Part shown: piece after piece, positions 1 through 7,588 of the stretch
How the letters are laid out: each line of letters begins with the position of its first letter
Numbering within the stretch: position 1 is the stretch's first letter
Assembly: GCA_937872125.1 (NCBI GenBank)
Contig: CALMNY010000379.1
Coordinates: 1-10,026 of the forward strand
Length of the DNA: 10,026 bases
From: an uncultured Candidatus Competibacteraceae bacterium
GTDB taxonomy: Bacteria; Pseudomonadota; Gammaproteobacteria; Competibacterales; Competibacteraceae
Direction: 5' to 3'
The notes under the pieces: model-generated
Told to the model about the DNA's origin: nothing
The model's input: the letters and a program-made list of their open reading frames with translations, nothing else
Database searches by the model: none
Made by a program: the position numbers and the translations under genes

Positions 1-896
1 ACCCGGCCATAGCGGCCCTCGCGCGGCTTGGCGCGGGCCAGCAGCGGCGCCCACAGGGCGATGACCAGCACCTGGATCGGGCTGTTGAACCGCATGTGCA
101 ATTCGGCGATCAACAACGGATCGTCCGAACCCCACAACTGGCGCAGGGGCAGCGTCTCTCGATGTTGCCAGGCCTGCGGCGGCGGGGTGGTGTCAATCCG
201 CACCGTGGCCCGTTCGAACTGGAGCATTTCATAATCGCCCTGACCGGGCGTACCCCGGTAGCGGTGGCCATGGTCGAGAATGAGACGCCGCAGGCCATCC
301 TCACCAACCTCCTGCCGGCCCCGGTCGCCCGTGGTGATGCTCAGGTCGCCATCCGGTTCGCGGCTCTGGACGAAGACATGGCGCAATTCACGGCCGTCCA
401 GGGCGCCGATATAGACCACGTGCCGGCCGTTCAGCACCTCGCGAAACGACCCCGGCGTGAACATCGAAAGTTCAGCTTCCTTGCGGGCTTTGGCCAGCAC
501 CTCGAACTGGAATTCCATCAGCGCCGGGACCGCCAGAAACGACAGGCCAGCGGTAACCACAGCCAGCAGCGCCGCCAGCAGAAATACTGCGCGATAGACC
601 GATAACGGCCCGTAACCGCAGGCGGCCAGCACCGTCATTTCGTGGTCGCGGTACAACCGTCCCAGCGTCAGCATGATGCTGAGCAGAAACGCCAGGGGGA
701 TGAGCAGGGTCAGGAGTTCAACAGCCTGCAAACCCAACAGCAAAAAGATCGAATCCTTGGCCAGCAGGCCGTTGGCAGCCTTGCTCAGAAAATTGGCAAG
801 GCGGTGACTGAGCACCATGGCCAGCAGCACCAGGACGGTTGCCAGCAGGGTGAGGGCGATTTCGCGGATTAAATAGCGATCAATGATAGAGGGCAC
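1..896 (-). CDS. lptF: LPS export ABC transporter permease LptF (3' end beyond window)
   Basis: LptF is one of two inner-membrane permeases (LptF and LptG) that, with the LptB ATPase, pull lipopolysaccharide out of the membrane and pass it to LptC and the periplasmic bridge. Translating the minus strand from 896 gives 298 complete residues before the window edge; E. coli LptF is 366. It opens PSIIDRYLIREI, matching the family N-terminus. Hydrophobic helices lie near residues 12-30, 50-78 and 100-125. A soluble, strand-rich periplasmic domain covers about 140-265, and the fourth membrane segment starts near 272 (SPIQVLVIALWAPLLA). The motif LGRLYRDHEMTVLAACG (78-94) is typical of LptF/LptG. 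The start is GTG at 896, with GGAG 11 bases upstream on the minus strand. Divergence from pepA is the usual gammaproteobacterial arrangement, and lptG would be expected just beyond the left edge. No internal stops are seen. Confidence 0.93.
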   Translation of the reverse strand, partial: MPSIIDRYLIREIALTLLATVLVLLAMVLSHRLANFLSKAANGLLAKDSIFLLLGLQAVELLTLLIPLAFLLSIMLTLGRLYRDHEMTVLAACGYGPLSVYRAVFLLAALLAVVTAGLSFLAVPALMEFQFEVLAKARKEAELSMFTPGSFREVLNGRHVVYIGALDGRELRHVFVQSREPDGDLSITTGDRGRQEVGEDGLRRLILDHGHRYRGTPGQGDYEMLQFERATVRIDTTPPPQAWQHRETLPLRQLWGSDDPLLIAELHMRFNSPIQVLVIALWAPLLARAKPREGRYGR

Positions 897-1012
897 GACC
901 GAGAACGCTCCGGCGCGCAAGCTGTGAGGGGGGGCGATTTCCGGTTAAACTCATTAACTTTATAACGGCCCGATGAAAACAAACACCTAATCAAACCAGG
1001 GGTAGCCCACCA
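897..1012. promoter_or_regulatory. Divergent lptF/pepA control region
   Basis: This 116-base gap lies between two divergent start codons, so it should hold the promoters of both genes. An AT-rich island at about 944-966 stands out in GC-rich surroundings. It contains TATAAC (961-966), a possible -10 for pepA, with only a weak -35 (TTTCCG, 938-943) at 17-base spacing. The opposite strand of the same island also offers TATAAA-like -10 candidates for lptF. The pepA ribosome site is AGGGG at 998-1002, 10 bases before ATG 1013. The location of the region is solid; the exact promoter boxes are inference. Confidence 0.45.
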
Positions 1013-2539
1013 ATGGAATTCACGGTCAAAAGCGGCAATCCAGAGAAACAGCGCACCGCCTGCCTGGCGCTGGGCGTGTACGAATCCCGGCGCCTGACGC
1101 CCGCCGCTGAACAGTTCGACACGGCTTGCGGCGGCGCTCTGGGTAACCTGCTGCGGCGGGGCGATCTGGAAGGCAAGATCGGCCAGTCGCTGCTGCTGTT
1201 CAACCTCCCCGGAACGCTGTGCGAGCGGGTGCTGCTGGTCGGCTGTGGCCGGGAGCGGGAGGTGGATGACCGCCGCTTTCGCCAAATCATGCACCATGCC
1301 GCTGCCGCCCTGAATGAAACCGCTGCTGCCGAGGTGGTGATCTACCTGACCGATCTCGTGGTCAAGGGCCGCGAGCTGAACTGGAAAATCCGCCAGATCG
1401 TCGAAGCATTCGAGGAAGCCCGCTACCGCTCCGACGCGCTCAAGAGCAAGAAGGACGCGCCGCGCCGGTTCCCGCGCAAGATTATACTCAGCGTGCCCGG
1501 TCGGCGCGAATTGCCCGGCGGCGAACGGGCGGTGCGCGAGGGCGTCGCTATCGCCGCCGGCGTCAAGCTGACCAGGGATCTGGGCAATCTGCCGCCCAAT
1601 CTTTGCACACCGGCCTATCTGGCCGAGCAGGCCCAGACGCTGGCTCAGGAGTTTCCGGCGTTGCGGGTCGAGGTGCTGGAAGAAACCGATCTGGAGCGGC
1701 TGGGCATGGGCGCCTTGCTGGCGGTGACGCGCGGCAGCGCCCAGCCGGCCAAGCTGATCCGGCTGGAGTATCGGCAGGGACCGGCGATGCGCAAACCCTA
1801 TGTCCTGGTGGGCAAGGGCGTGACCTTTGATACCGGCGGCATCTCGCTCAAACCTGGCGAGGGCATGGATGAGATGAAATTCGACATGTGCGGGGCGGCC
1901 AGCGTGCTGGGAACGTTGCGGGCCTGCATGGAACTGCAACTGCCGCTGAACGTCATCGGCCTGATTCCAGCGGTGGAGAACATGCCGGGCGGGCGGGCCA
2001 GTCGGCCGGGCGACATCGTCACCAGCCTGTCCGGGCAGACGATTGAGATTCTCAACACCGACGCCGAGGGGCGACTGATCCTGTGCGACGCGCTGACCTA
2101 TGCCGAGCGCGATGAACCGGCGGCGGTGATTGACATCGCCACCCTGACCGGGGCCTGCATCATCGCGCTGGGCCGGCATCCGCATGGCCTGTTCAGCAAC
2201 CATCCGCCGCTGGCGCACGCCCTCCAGGCCGCCGCCCACACCGCCTATGACCGGGTATGGGAGTTGCCGCTGTGGGAAGACTATCAGGAAGGACTGGACA
2301 GCAATTTCGCCGACATGGCCAACGTCGCCGGCAACCGCGACGGCGGCGCGATCATGGGCGCCTGCTTCCTGTCCCGCTTCGCCAAAAAGTTCCACTGGGC
2401 GCATCTGGACATCGCCGGCACGGCCTGGAAAACCGGCAAGGCCAAGGGCGCCACCGGACGGCCCGTGCCGTTGCTGACCCAGTATCTGCTGGATCGGGCC
2501 GCCGAAGCGGAACGGGAGGATGGGCGTGCCGCGCATTGA
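1013..2539 (+). CDS. pepA: Leucyl aminopeptidase PepA (M17, cytosol aminopeptidase)
   Basis: This is a cytoplasmic two-metal aminopeptidase that removes N-terminal residues from peptides, working as a hexamer. In E. coli the same protein also binds DNA at the carAB promoter and at the cer site used by XerCD. The product is 508 residues (E. coli 503). An N-terminal regulatory alpha/beta domain covers about 1-165, and the catalytic domain about 180-500. The M17 signature NTDAEGRL is at 348-355. Expected metal ligands and catalytic residues are all present: K268, D273, D291, D350 and E352, with K280 and R354 at the catalytic positions (VGKGVTFDTGGISLK and KFDMCGAA contexts). It looks fully active. 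ATG 1013 has AGGGG upstream. The end overlaps holC by 14 bases, so the two genes are probably co-transcribed and translationally coupled. Whether the DNA-binding role holds here cannot be seen. Confidence 0.97.
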   Translation: MEFTVKSGNPEKQRTACLALGVYESRRLTPAAEQFDTACGGALGNLLRRGDLEGKIGQSLLLFNLPGTLCERVLLVGCGREREVDDRRFRQIMHHAAAALNETAAAEVVIYLTDLVVKGRELNWKIRQIVEAFEEARYRSDALKSKKDAPRRFPRKIILSVPGRRELPGGERAVREGVAIAAGVKLTRDLGNLPPNLCTPAYLAEQAQTLAQEFPALRVEVLEETDLERLGMGALLAVTRGSAQPAKLIRLEYRQGPAMRKPYVLVGKGVTFDTGGISLKPGEGMDEMKFDMCGAASVLGTLRACMELQLPLNVIGLIPAVENMPGGRASRPGDIVTSLSGQTIEILNTDAEGRLILCDALTYAERDEPAAVIDIATLTGACIIALGRHPHGLFSNHPPLAHALQAAAHTAYDRVWELPLWEDYQEGLDSNFADMANVAGNRDGGAIMGACFLSRFAKKFHWAHLDIAGTAWKTGKAKGATGRPVPLLTQYLLDRAAEAEREDGRAAH

Positions 2540-2951
2540 TTTCTACGTGCTGCCCGACCAGCGCGACAACGGCCGGGTGTTGCTGGCCTGCCGGCTGGCC
2601 GACAAGGCGTACAACCTCGGCCATACGGTCTACCTCCTCGCCGCTTCGGAAGCGCAGGCGGCGGCGCTGGATGATCTGCTGTGGACCTTTCGCCAGGACA
2701 GCTTTATTCCCCACGAACGCTATCCGCTGGCCGGTGCGGAATGTTCACCGGTGCTGGTCGGCGCGGCGTCGCCGGCGGCGGTCGAGGCGCAGGTGCTGAT
2801 CAATTTAACGGATGCGTTTCCCGAAGGATTCGAGCGGTTCGAGCGGGTGGTGGAACTGGTGGACCAACATCCCGACGTGCTGGCGAAATCGCGCGAGCGA
2901 TTCCGGCAGTACCGGGAGCGAGGCTTTATCCCTGAATCCCATAAGCTGTGA
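2526..2951 (+). CDS. holC: DNA polymerase III chi subunit HolC
   Basis: HolC (chi) pairs with HolD (psi) in the clamp loader and links the replicase to single-stranded DNA-binding protein. The product is 141 residues (E. coli 147). Features matching the family are the opening PRIDFYVL strand, LLWTFRQDSFIPHE at 51-64, VLINLT at 90-95, the F-E-R-F-E-R-V-V-E stretch at 102-110, and the basic tail RFRQYRERGF at 125-134. I chose GTG 2526 as the start because GGGAGG (2514-2519) sits 6 bases before it. An in-frame ATG at 2520 directly abuts that Shine-Dalgarno, leaving no spacer, and would add only two residues. The gene overlaps the pepA stop, the classic pepA-holC pairing. valS, which often follows holC in gammaproteobacteria, is absent here; ilvD comes next instead. 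Confidence 0.9.
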   Translation: MPRIDFYVLPDQRDNGRVLLACRLADKAYNLGHTVYLLAASEAQAAALDDLLWTFRQDSFIPHERYPLAGAECSPVLVGAASPAAVEAQVLINLTDAFPEGFERFERVVELVDQHPDVLAKSRERFRQYRERGFIPESHKL

Positions 2952-3154
2952 ACACCCGCCGAAGCGCCCAGCCGCTACCTGGCGTCCCCAGCCCAATCCG
3001 CAAATGCTGCTGGGAAATCAATGAGCCGTCTGTGCTCAACCGCCAAATTTCGCAGTAAATTCTACCGAATGCCGGAAATTGACGTAAAATTACCACTCTG
3101 TTCAGCAATCTTTACTAGGAGTTCCAACTCCTTTACAGTCTTCTGGAGACTTTC
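2952..3154 (+). promoter_or_regulatory. ilvD upstream region
   Basis: This 203-base spacer between holC and ilvD has no convincing gene. It becomes AT-richer from about 3040 on. Possible promoter pieces are TTGACG (3079-3084) and TAAAAT (3085-3090), but they are adjacent rather than correctly spaced, so only one could be part of a real promoter. TAAAAT matches the -10 consensus at five of six positions but lacks a good -35. The ilvD ribosome site is GGAG at 3145-3148, 6 bases before ATG 3155. No Ile/Val/Leu-rich leader peptide typical of attenuation is evident. An inverted repeat lies at 3117-3132 and is listed separately. No strong terminator for pepA-holC is seen, so read-through into ilvD is possible. 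Confidence 0.35.
3117..3132. repeat. Perfect 7-bp inverted repeat in the ilvD leader
   Basis: AGGAGTT, a two-base spacer CC, then AACTCCT form a perfect inverted repeat 22 bases before the ilvD start codon. As RNA it would form a tight hairpin just upstream of the true ribosome site. As DNA the short symmetric form could be an operator. The left arm contains a Shine-Dalgarno-like AGGAG that has no start codon at suitable distance. The symmetry is read directly; a regulatory role is inference. Confidence 0.5.
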
Positions 3155-5002
3155 ATGCCCGACTACCGTTCCCGCACCACCACCCACGGCCGCAATATGG
3201 CGGGCGCCCGCGCGCTGTGGCGGGCCACTGGCGTCAAGGATAGCGACTTTGGCAAACCGATCATCGCCGTCGCCAATTCCTTCACTCAATTCGTGCCTGG
3301 CCACGTCCACCTGAAAGACCTGGGCCAACTGGTGGCGCGCGAGATCGAAGCCGCCGGCGGCATCGCCAAGGAATTCAATACCATCGCCATTGACGACGGT
3401 ATCGCCATGGGCCATGGCGGGATGCTGTACTCGCTGCCCTCGCGCGAGTTGATCGCTGATTCAGTTGAGTACATGGTCAATGCCCACTGCGCCGACGCGC
3501 TGGTCTGCATTTCCAACTGCGACAAGATCACCCCCGGTATGTTGATGGCGGCGCTACGGCTCAATATCCCCGCCATTTTCGTCTCTGGCGGACCGATGGA
3601 GGCCGGCAAAACCCGGCTGGCGGCGCACAAGCTGGACCTGGTGGACGCCATGGTCGCCGCCGCCGATGACCGCATCGACGACGCCACGGTGATGGAAATG
3701 GAACGCTCGGCCTGTCCGACCTGCGGCTCCTGCTCTGGCATGTTCACCGCCAACTCCATGAACTGCCTGACCGAGGCGCTGGGCCTGAGCCTGCCCGGCA
3801 ACGGCTCGTTGCTGGCGACTCACGCCGATCGCCGGGAACTGTTTCTGGAAGCGGGCCGGCGCATCGTCGAACTCACCAAGCGCTACTACGAACAGGATGA
3901 TGCCTCGGTGCTGCCGCGCGGCATCGCGACGTTCGAAGCCTTCGAAAACGCCATCAGCCTCGATATCGCCATGGGCGGCTCCACCAACACCGTGCTACAC
4001 CTGCTGGCAGCGGCCTGGGAAGGCGGGGTGAATTTCACCCTGCGCGACATTGATCGGCTGTCGCGGCAGACGCCGAATCTGTGCAAGGTCGCGCCCTCCA
4101 CCCCGAACTATCATCTGGAAGACGTACATCGAGCCGGTGGGGTGATCGCCATTCTCGGCGAACTGGACCGGGCCGGGTTGCTGCATCGCGCCGTGCGCAC
4201 GGTGCATAGCGAGACCTTGGCCGAGGCGCTGGACCGTTGGGATATCACTCGTCCATCTTCCTGGGATGAGGCGCGAATCCGCTACTCCGCCGGCCCGGCG
4301 GGCATTCCCACCCAGGAAGCGTTCAGCCAGGATACCCGCTGGCCGAGTTTGGATCTGGACCGGGCCAGCGGTTGCATCCGCGACCAGGCCCATGCCTATT
4401 CCCAGGATGGCGGGCTGGCGGTGCTGTACGGCAACCTGGCCGAGGAGGGCTGTATCGTCAAGACCGCCGGCGTGGACGAGGACAACCTGACATTCCAGGG
4501 TCCGGCGCGGGTAGTGGAAAGTCAGGAAGACGCTGTCGCAGCCATTCTGGGCGGGCGGATTCAGCCCGGCGACATCGTGCTGATCCGCTATGAAGGGCCG
4601 CGCGGCGGACCGGGGATGCAGGAAATGCTCTATCCGACCAGCTATCTGAAATCCAAGGGGCTGGGCAAAGTCTGCGCGCTGATCACCGACGGGCGCTTCT
4701 CTGGCGGCACCTCCGGCCTGTCCATCGGCCATGTCTCGCCGGAAGCGGCGGAAGGCGGCGTCATCGCCCTGGTGGCGGAAGGCGACCGGATCGAGATTGA
4801 TATTCCCAACCGCCGGATCCATCTGGCGGTGAGCGATGAGGAACTGCAACGGCGGCGGGCGGCGATGCAGGAACGGGGAGCGGCAGCCTGGAAGCCGGTT
4901 CACCGCCAGCGGCCGGTATCGCCGGCGCTGCGCGCCTACGCCGCCATGACCACCAGCGCCTCCCATGGCGCTGTGCGCGATGTCAGCCAGGTGGAGCGTT
5001 AG
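3155..5002 (+). CDS. ilvD: Dihydroxy-acid dehydratase IlvD
   Basis: IlvD removes water from 2,3-dihydroxy-isovalerate and 2,3-dihydroxy-3-methylvalerate to give the 2-keto acids that become valine/leucine and isoleucine. It is cytoplasmic and carries an iron-sulfur cluster. The product is 615 residues, against 616 in E. coli, and is colinear with it from the opening [19 protein letters not shown] onwards. The cluster and metal region is intact: C122 in [13 protein letters not shown] (118-130), K124, and the [12 protein letters not shown] block (186-197) with C187, C190 and C193. The C-terminal [18 protein letters not shown] motif is also present. The region just before the cysteine block (about 157-184) is slightly shorter than in E. 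coli. ATG 3155 has GGAG six bases upstream. The stop codon is TAG at 5000-5002, whose last two bases are also the first two of the adjoining inverted-repeat element. No other ilv gene is in the window. Confidence 0.98.
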   Translation: MPDYRSRTTTHGRNMAGARALWRATGVKDSDFGKPIIAVANSFTQFVPGHVHLKDLGQLVAREIEAAGGIAKEFNTIAIDDGIAMGHGGMLYSLPSRELIADSVEYMVNAHCADALVCISNCDKITPGMLMAALRLNIPAIFVSGGPMEAGKTRLAAHKLDLVDAMVAAADDRIDDATVMEMERSACPTCGSCSGMFTANSMNCLTEALGLSLPGNGSLLATHADRRELFLEAGRRIVELTKRYYEQDDASVLPRGIATFEAFENAISLDIAMGGSTNTVLHLLAAAWEGGVNFTLRDIDRLSRQTPNLCKVAPSTPNYHLEDVHRAGGVIAILGELDRAGLLHRAVRTVHSETLAEALDRWDITRPSSWDEARIRYSAGPAGIPTQEAFSQDTRWPSLDLDRASGCIRDQAHAYSQDGGLAVLYGNLAEEGCIVKTAGVDEDNLTFQGPARVVESQEDAVAAILGGRIQPGDIVLIRYEGPRGGPGMQEMLYPTSYLKSKGLGKVCALITDGRFSGGTSGLSIGHVSPEAAEGGVIALVAEGDRIEIDIPNRRIHLAVSDEELQRRRAAMQERGAAAWKPVHRQRPVSPALRAYAAMTTSASHGAVRDVSQVER

Positions 5003-5103
5003 GCGATTTCTATAAAAGACCTTACCAGGTTCCCCGTAGTAGGGACACGGCGGCGCCGTGTCCCTACAGGTCCTACGGCTATAATCTTTCCAGGAAATCG
5101 CCT
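5001..5103. mobile_element. MITE-like 103-bp inverted-repeat element
   Basis: The ends are perfect 10-base inverted repeats: AGGCGATTTC at 5001-5010 and GAAATCGCCT at 5094-5103. Nested inside are AAAGA/TCTTT (5015-5019 with 5085-5089) and CCGTAG/CTACGG (5034-5039 with 5073-5078). At the centre is a perfect 13-bp stem, GTAGGGACACGGC (5039-5051) with GCCGTGTCCCTAC (5055-5067), around a three-base loop. The whole unit could fold into one long imperfect hairpin. It codes for nothing, which fits a miniature inverted-repeat transposable element or a large REP-type repeat. I see no clear target-site duplication, so the mobile origin is inferred from architecture. It abuts ilvD and may also act as its transcription stop, although no T-tract follows the stem. 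Confidence 0.65.
5080..5085 (+). promoter_or_regulatory. Consensus -10 box inside the MITE-like element
   Basis: A perfect TATAAT lies in the right half of the inverted-repeat element, 84 bases before the ATG of the signalling gene at 5170. No good -35 is found 16-18 bases upstream, where the sequence is the GC-rich hairpin arm, and there is no TG extension. A promoter here is possible but unproven. Confidence 0.3.
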
Positions 5104-5169
5104 TGAATCAGTATCTGGGCGATGACGCCACCATCCAGCATTGTCAGAAACTTGCTAAGGAGATGAGCC

Positions 5170-7581
5170 ATGAGTCAGACTGAAGGCGGTAATAGCCCGC
5201 GCCTCAGGTTGGTTAATCACCTGAAGCTGATTGATGATTTGTGGCAGAAACTGTACTACGTCAAATGGAACGCCAAATCATTTGCCATGCTGGTGCGACT
5301 GGCGCGGGATATGGTGCAAACCGCGCAGGACCTTGACGACGCACGCCTGCGCAATCTGGTTGCGCAGCTGGAGCAGCATATCGGGAATTGCGCGGCCAGC
5401 GGCAGCCTGCCCAGCGAACCCGACCGGCAACGGCTGATAGCCCTGATTGACGCCCTGCGCAATATGTTGGTAAACGGGGGCAGTCTCAGTGGGAGCGACG
5501 AACCCCGGACTCGCCCCCTGTTGTCACCCTTGCCGGAAATCTTCGTGATCGCTCCAGGTGAAAATTCGCTGCTGGTGGCGAAATTTGAGGATTCCGGCTA
5601 CAAGGTTCATTACATCGCTAACCTGGTCGAGGCGGAGCGGCGTTTGCAGGAACGGGCGCCCGGCGCCATCATCGTTGACGTGGATTTTCCCGGCAGCCCG
5701 GATGCGGCCCTCAAGCTGATCGCTAACCTGCGCGCCGAAACCGGCTTGCGGGCGCCGGTGCTGTTTCTGGCCGAGCGCAACGATATGAGCGCGCGGCTGG
5801 ACGCGGTGCGGGCGGGCGGTATGGCCTATTTCAGCAAGCCGTTCGATAACGAGGATCTGTTGACCACCTTGCGGGAGTTGTTGTTGCCACAGACCTCGCA
5901 GGGCTATTTTCGGGTGTTGATCGTCAACGACCAGCCGACTGAAGCGTGGGAGATCGCAGGCGCGCTGGAGGAACAGGGCATTGTCCCGCGCGTCGTGATC
6001 CAGCCGCTACAAGTGCTGCAGGATATCTACCGGTTTCGGCCGGATTTGGTGCTGATTGATCTGGACCTCAAGGAAATCAATGCGCCGGAACTGGCTCAGG
6101 TGATTGCCCAGCATCGAGATTGCGACATCCTGCCCATGATCCTGCTGTGCTTCGCCGCCGATATGCCGCATTACCTGACCAGCCTGGACGTGCCGGGCGC
6201 CAGCCTGCTCGCCAAACCCTTGGCGCTCAGCTACCTGAGTTGGGAAGTCAAGCAACGACTGCGGCGGGCGCGCACCATCCGCGTCAAGCTCAGTTTGCTG
6301 ACCGACAACGATTCGGTCAGTGGTCTGTTCAACCGCCGGCGCTATTTAGCTCTGCTGGAACAGGCGATTGAAAGCCTGGGCCTTAGTGTGCGGTCACTGG
6401 CGGTGGTCTTCATCGTACTGGATAACTTGCGCTCCATCCGCGATTCGGCTGGCGTGGCGATTGCCGATGAAGTAGTCGGCCAGGCGGCGGGCCGGCTGCG
6501 GCAGGTGCTGAACCAGGATCAACAGGCCTCGCGGTTCAGCGACGCCATTTTCACGGTGTTAATTCCCAACCTGCTGGGTGAACCGTTGCTGGCGCTGGCC
6601 CGACGCATCCGCGACACGCTGGAAACCGGGTTCTATAAAGTGGGCGAGCAGGCTTTGCTGTTGCGGACCAGTATCGGCATAACGGTGGCGACGGACCGCA
6701 GTCAGGATCATCTGGTGCTGATCCAGCAGGCGGACTCGGCGTGCGGCCTGGCCCGGCAAGCCAAGGGAGAACGCATCGTCTTGCAGCAAAGCAGACCGGC
6801 GGCTAAAGATGACCAGGAAACCTCATCGCGGGCGAGGATGCTGGAGGAAGTGCGCGAGATCGTTGCGCATGAACGGCTTTGGCTGGTGTTTCAACCTATT
6901 GCCAGCATGCGGGGCGATACCAATGAACGCTACGAGGTATTGTTGCGCTTGCGTGGCGGCAGCGGTCAGGAACTGGTCCCGGGCAGCGTGTTTGGCGTCG
7001 TTTACAACCATGAGCTGGGTCGGGTGCTGGACCGTTGGGTGATCGAGCATGTACTTGACTTGCTGCGCCAGCGCCAGTCGAAAACGACTGCGTTTATCAA
7101 AATCCTGCCAGTAACCCTGCAGGACCGGACGCTGAGCGGCTGGCTGAACGAGCGGCTGGAACAGACCGGAGTGGAAGCGCACTGCCTCGTGTTCGCTGTG
7201 GCGGAAACGACCGCCGAGCGCAGCTTGCGTGATATGTTTGGGTTCCTGGGCGGCATTAAAATGCTGGGTTGCGGCTTTTGTCTGGACCGTTTCGGTCGAG
7301 GGGCTGATTCACTGGCGCTGCTCAAGAATCTGGGCGCTGATTACGTCAAGCTGGATATGCACTTTGTCAATGGCATCGCCAAGGACCCCAAAAAGCAGAT
7401 GCAGCTCAAGGAGTTGACACAAAGCCTGGAGGCTCTGGGAGCAACCACTATCGTTGGCGGGGTGGAGGATGTCAAAGCCATGCCCATCCTGTGGTCGCTG
7501 GGCGTGGACCTGATCCAGGGATTTTTCCTGCAGCGCCCCTATGGCGAGATGAGCTACGACTTCTCCGGCGCTGCGTTCTAG
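5170..7581 (+). CDS. FimX-like c-di-GMP receptor: two REC-like domains, degenerate GGDEF and EAL
   Basis: The product is 803 residues with no membrane segment or signal peptide. Residues 17-102 are helical, Hpt-like in feel but without a phosphorylatable His motif. The first receiver-like domain (about 122-238) has D170 and K223 but lacks the acidic metal pair (VIAPG). The second (about 247-365) has N253/D254, D297 and K349. The GGDEF domain (about 375-540) keeps DSVSGLFNRRRY, but its signature reads SDAIF (457-461) and no RxxD inhibitory site is seen, so cyclase activity is unlikely. In the EAL domain (about 558-795), EAL reads EVL (589-591) with R593 after it, DDFG reads DRFG (706-709), and AEGVE reads VGGVE (762-766), so phosphodiesterase activity is also unlikely. 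SDAIF with EVL recalls FimX, a c-di-GMP receptor controlling type IV pili. AAGGAG is 7 bases before the ATG. Orthology to FimX is inferred. Confidence 0.85.
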   Translation: MSQTEGGNSPRLRLVNHLKLIDDLWQKLYYVKWNAKSFAMLVRLARDMVQTAQDLDDARLRNLVAQLEQHIGNCAASGSLPSEPDRQRLIALIDALRNMLVNGGSLSGSDEPRTRPLLSPLPEIFVIAPGENSLLVAKFEDSGYKVHYIANLVEAERRLQERAPGAIIVDVDFPGSPDAALKLIANLRAETGLRAPVLFLAERNDMSARLDAVRAGGMAYFSKPFDNEDLLTTLRELLLPQTSQGYFRVLIVNDQPTEAWEIAGALEEQGIVPRVVIQPLQVLQDIYRFRPDLVLIDLDLKEINAPELAQVIAQHRDCDILPMILLCFAADMPHYLTSLDVPGASLLAKPLALSYLSWEVKQRLRRARTIRVKLSLLTDNDSVSGLFNRRRYLALLEQAIESLGLSVRSLAVVFIVLDNLRSIRDSAGVAIADEVVGQAAGRLRQVLNQDQQASRFSDAIFTVLIPNLLGEPLLALARRIRDTLETGFYKVGEQALLLRTSIGITVATDRSQDHLVLIQQADSACGLARQAKGERIVLQQSRPAAKDDQETSSRARMLEEVREIVAHERLWLVFQPIASMRGDTNERYEVLLRLRGGSGQELVPGSVFGVVYNHELGRVLDRWVIEHVLDLLRQRQSKTTAFIKILPVTLQDRTLSGWLNERLEQTGVEAHCLVFAVAETTAERSLRDMFGFLGGIKMLGCGFCLDRFGRGADSLALLKNLGADYVKLDMHFVNGIAKDPKKQMQLKELTQSLEALGATTIVGGVEDVKAMPILWSLGVDLIQGFFLQRPYGEMSYDFSGAAF

Positions 7582-7588
7582 CGGGCTG

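Noticed and set aside
96..605. A 169-codon plus-strand frame at the left end
   Set aside because: It is antisense to lptF, whose membrane segments and conserved N-terminus are unmistakable on the minus strand.
933..942. GGCGATTTCC in the lptF/pepA gap, like the terminal repeat of the element at 5001-5103
   Set aside because: Only one end is present, with no inverted partner or central stem nearby. A 10-base match alone is not enough to call a remnant.
869..2536. A 555-codon open frame on the minus strand, antisense to pepA
   Set aside because: pepA on the plus strand has all M17 motifs. The antisense frame has no recognisable domain and an Arg/Gln/His/Pro/Gly-rich composition typical of a shadow frame in GC-rich DNA.
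2966..3014. Possible terminator after holC built on CCCAGC/GCTGGG and CGCC/GGCG pieces
   Set aside because: Arms are short, interrupted and far apart, and no T-tract follows.
3021..3160. Possible leader peptide or attenuator before ilvD
   Set aside because: The open frame through this stretch has no dense run of Ile/Val/Leu codons and no alternative terminator hairpin with a T-tract.
3995..4966. A 323-codon open frame antisense to ilvD
   Set aside because: It mirrors a highly conserved ilvD coding region, has low-complexity composition and no plausible ribosome site.
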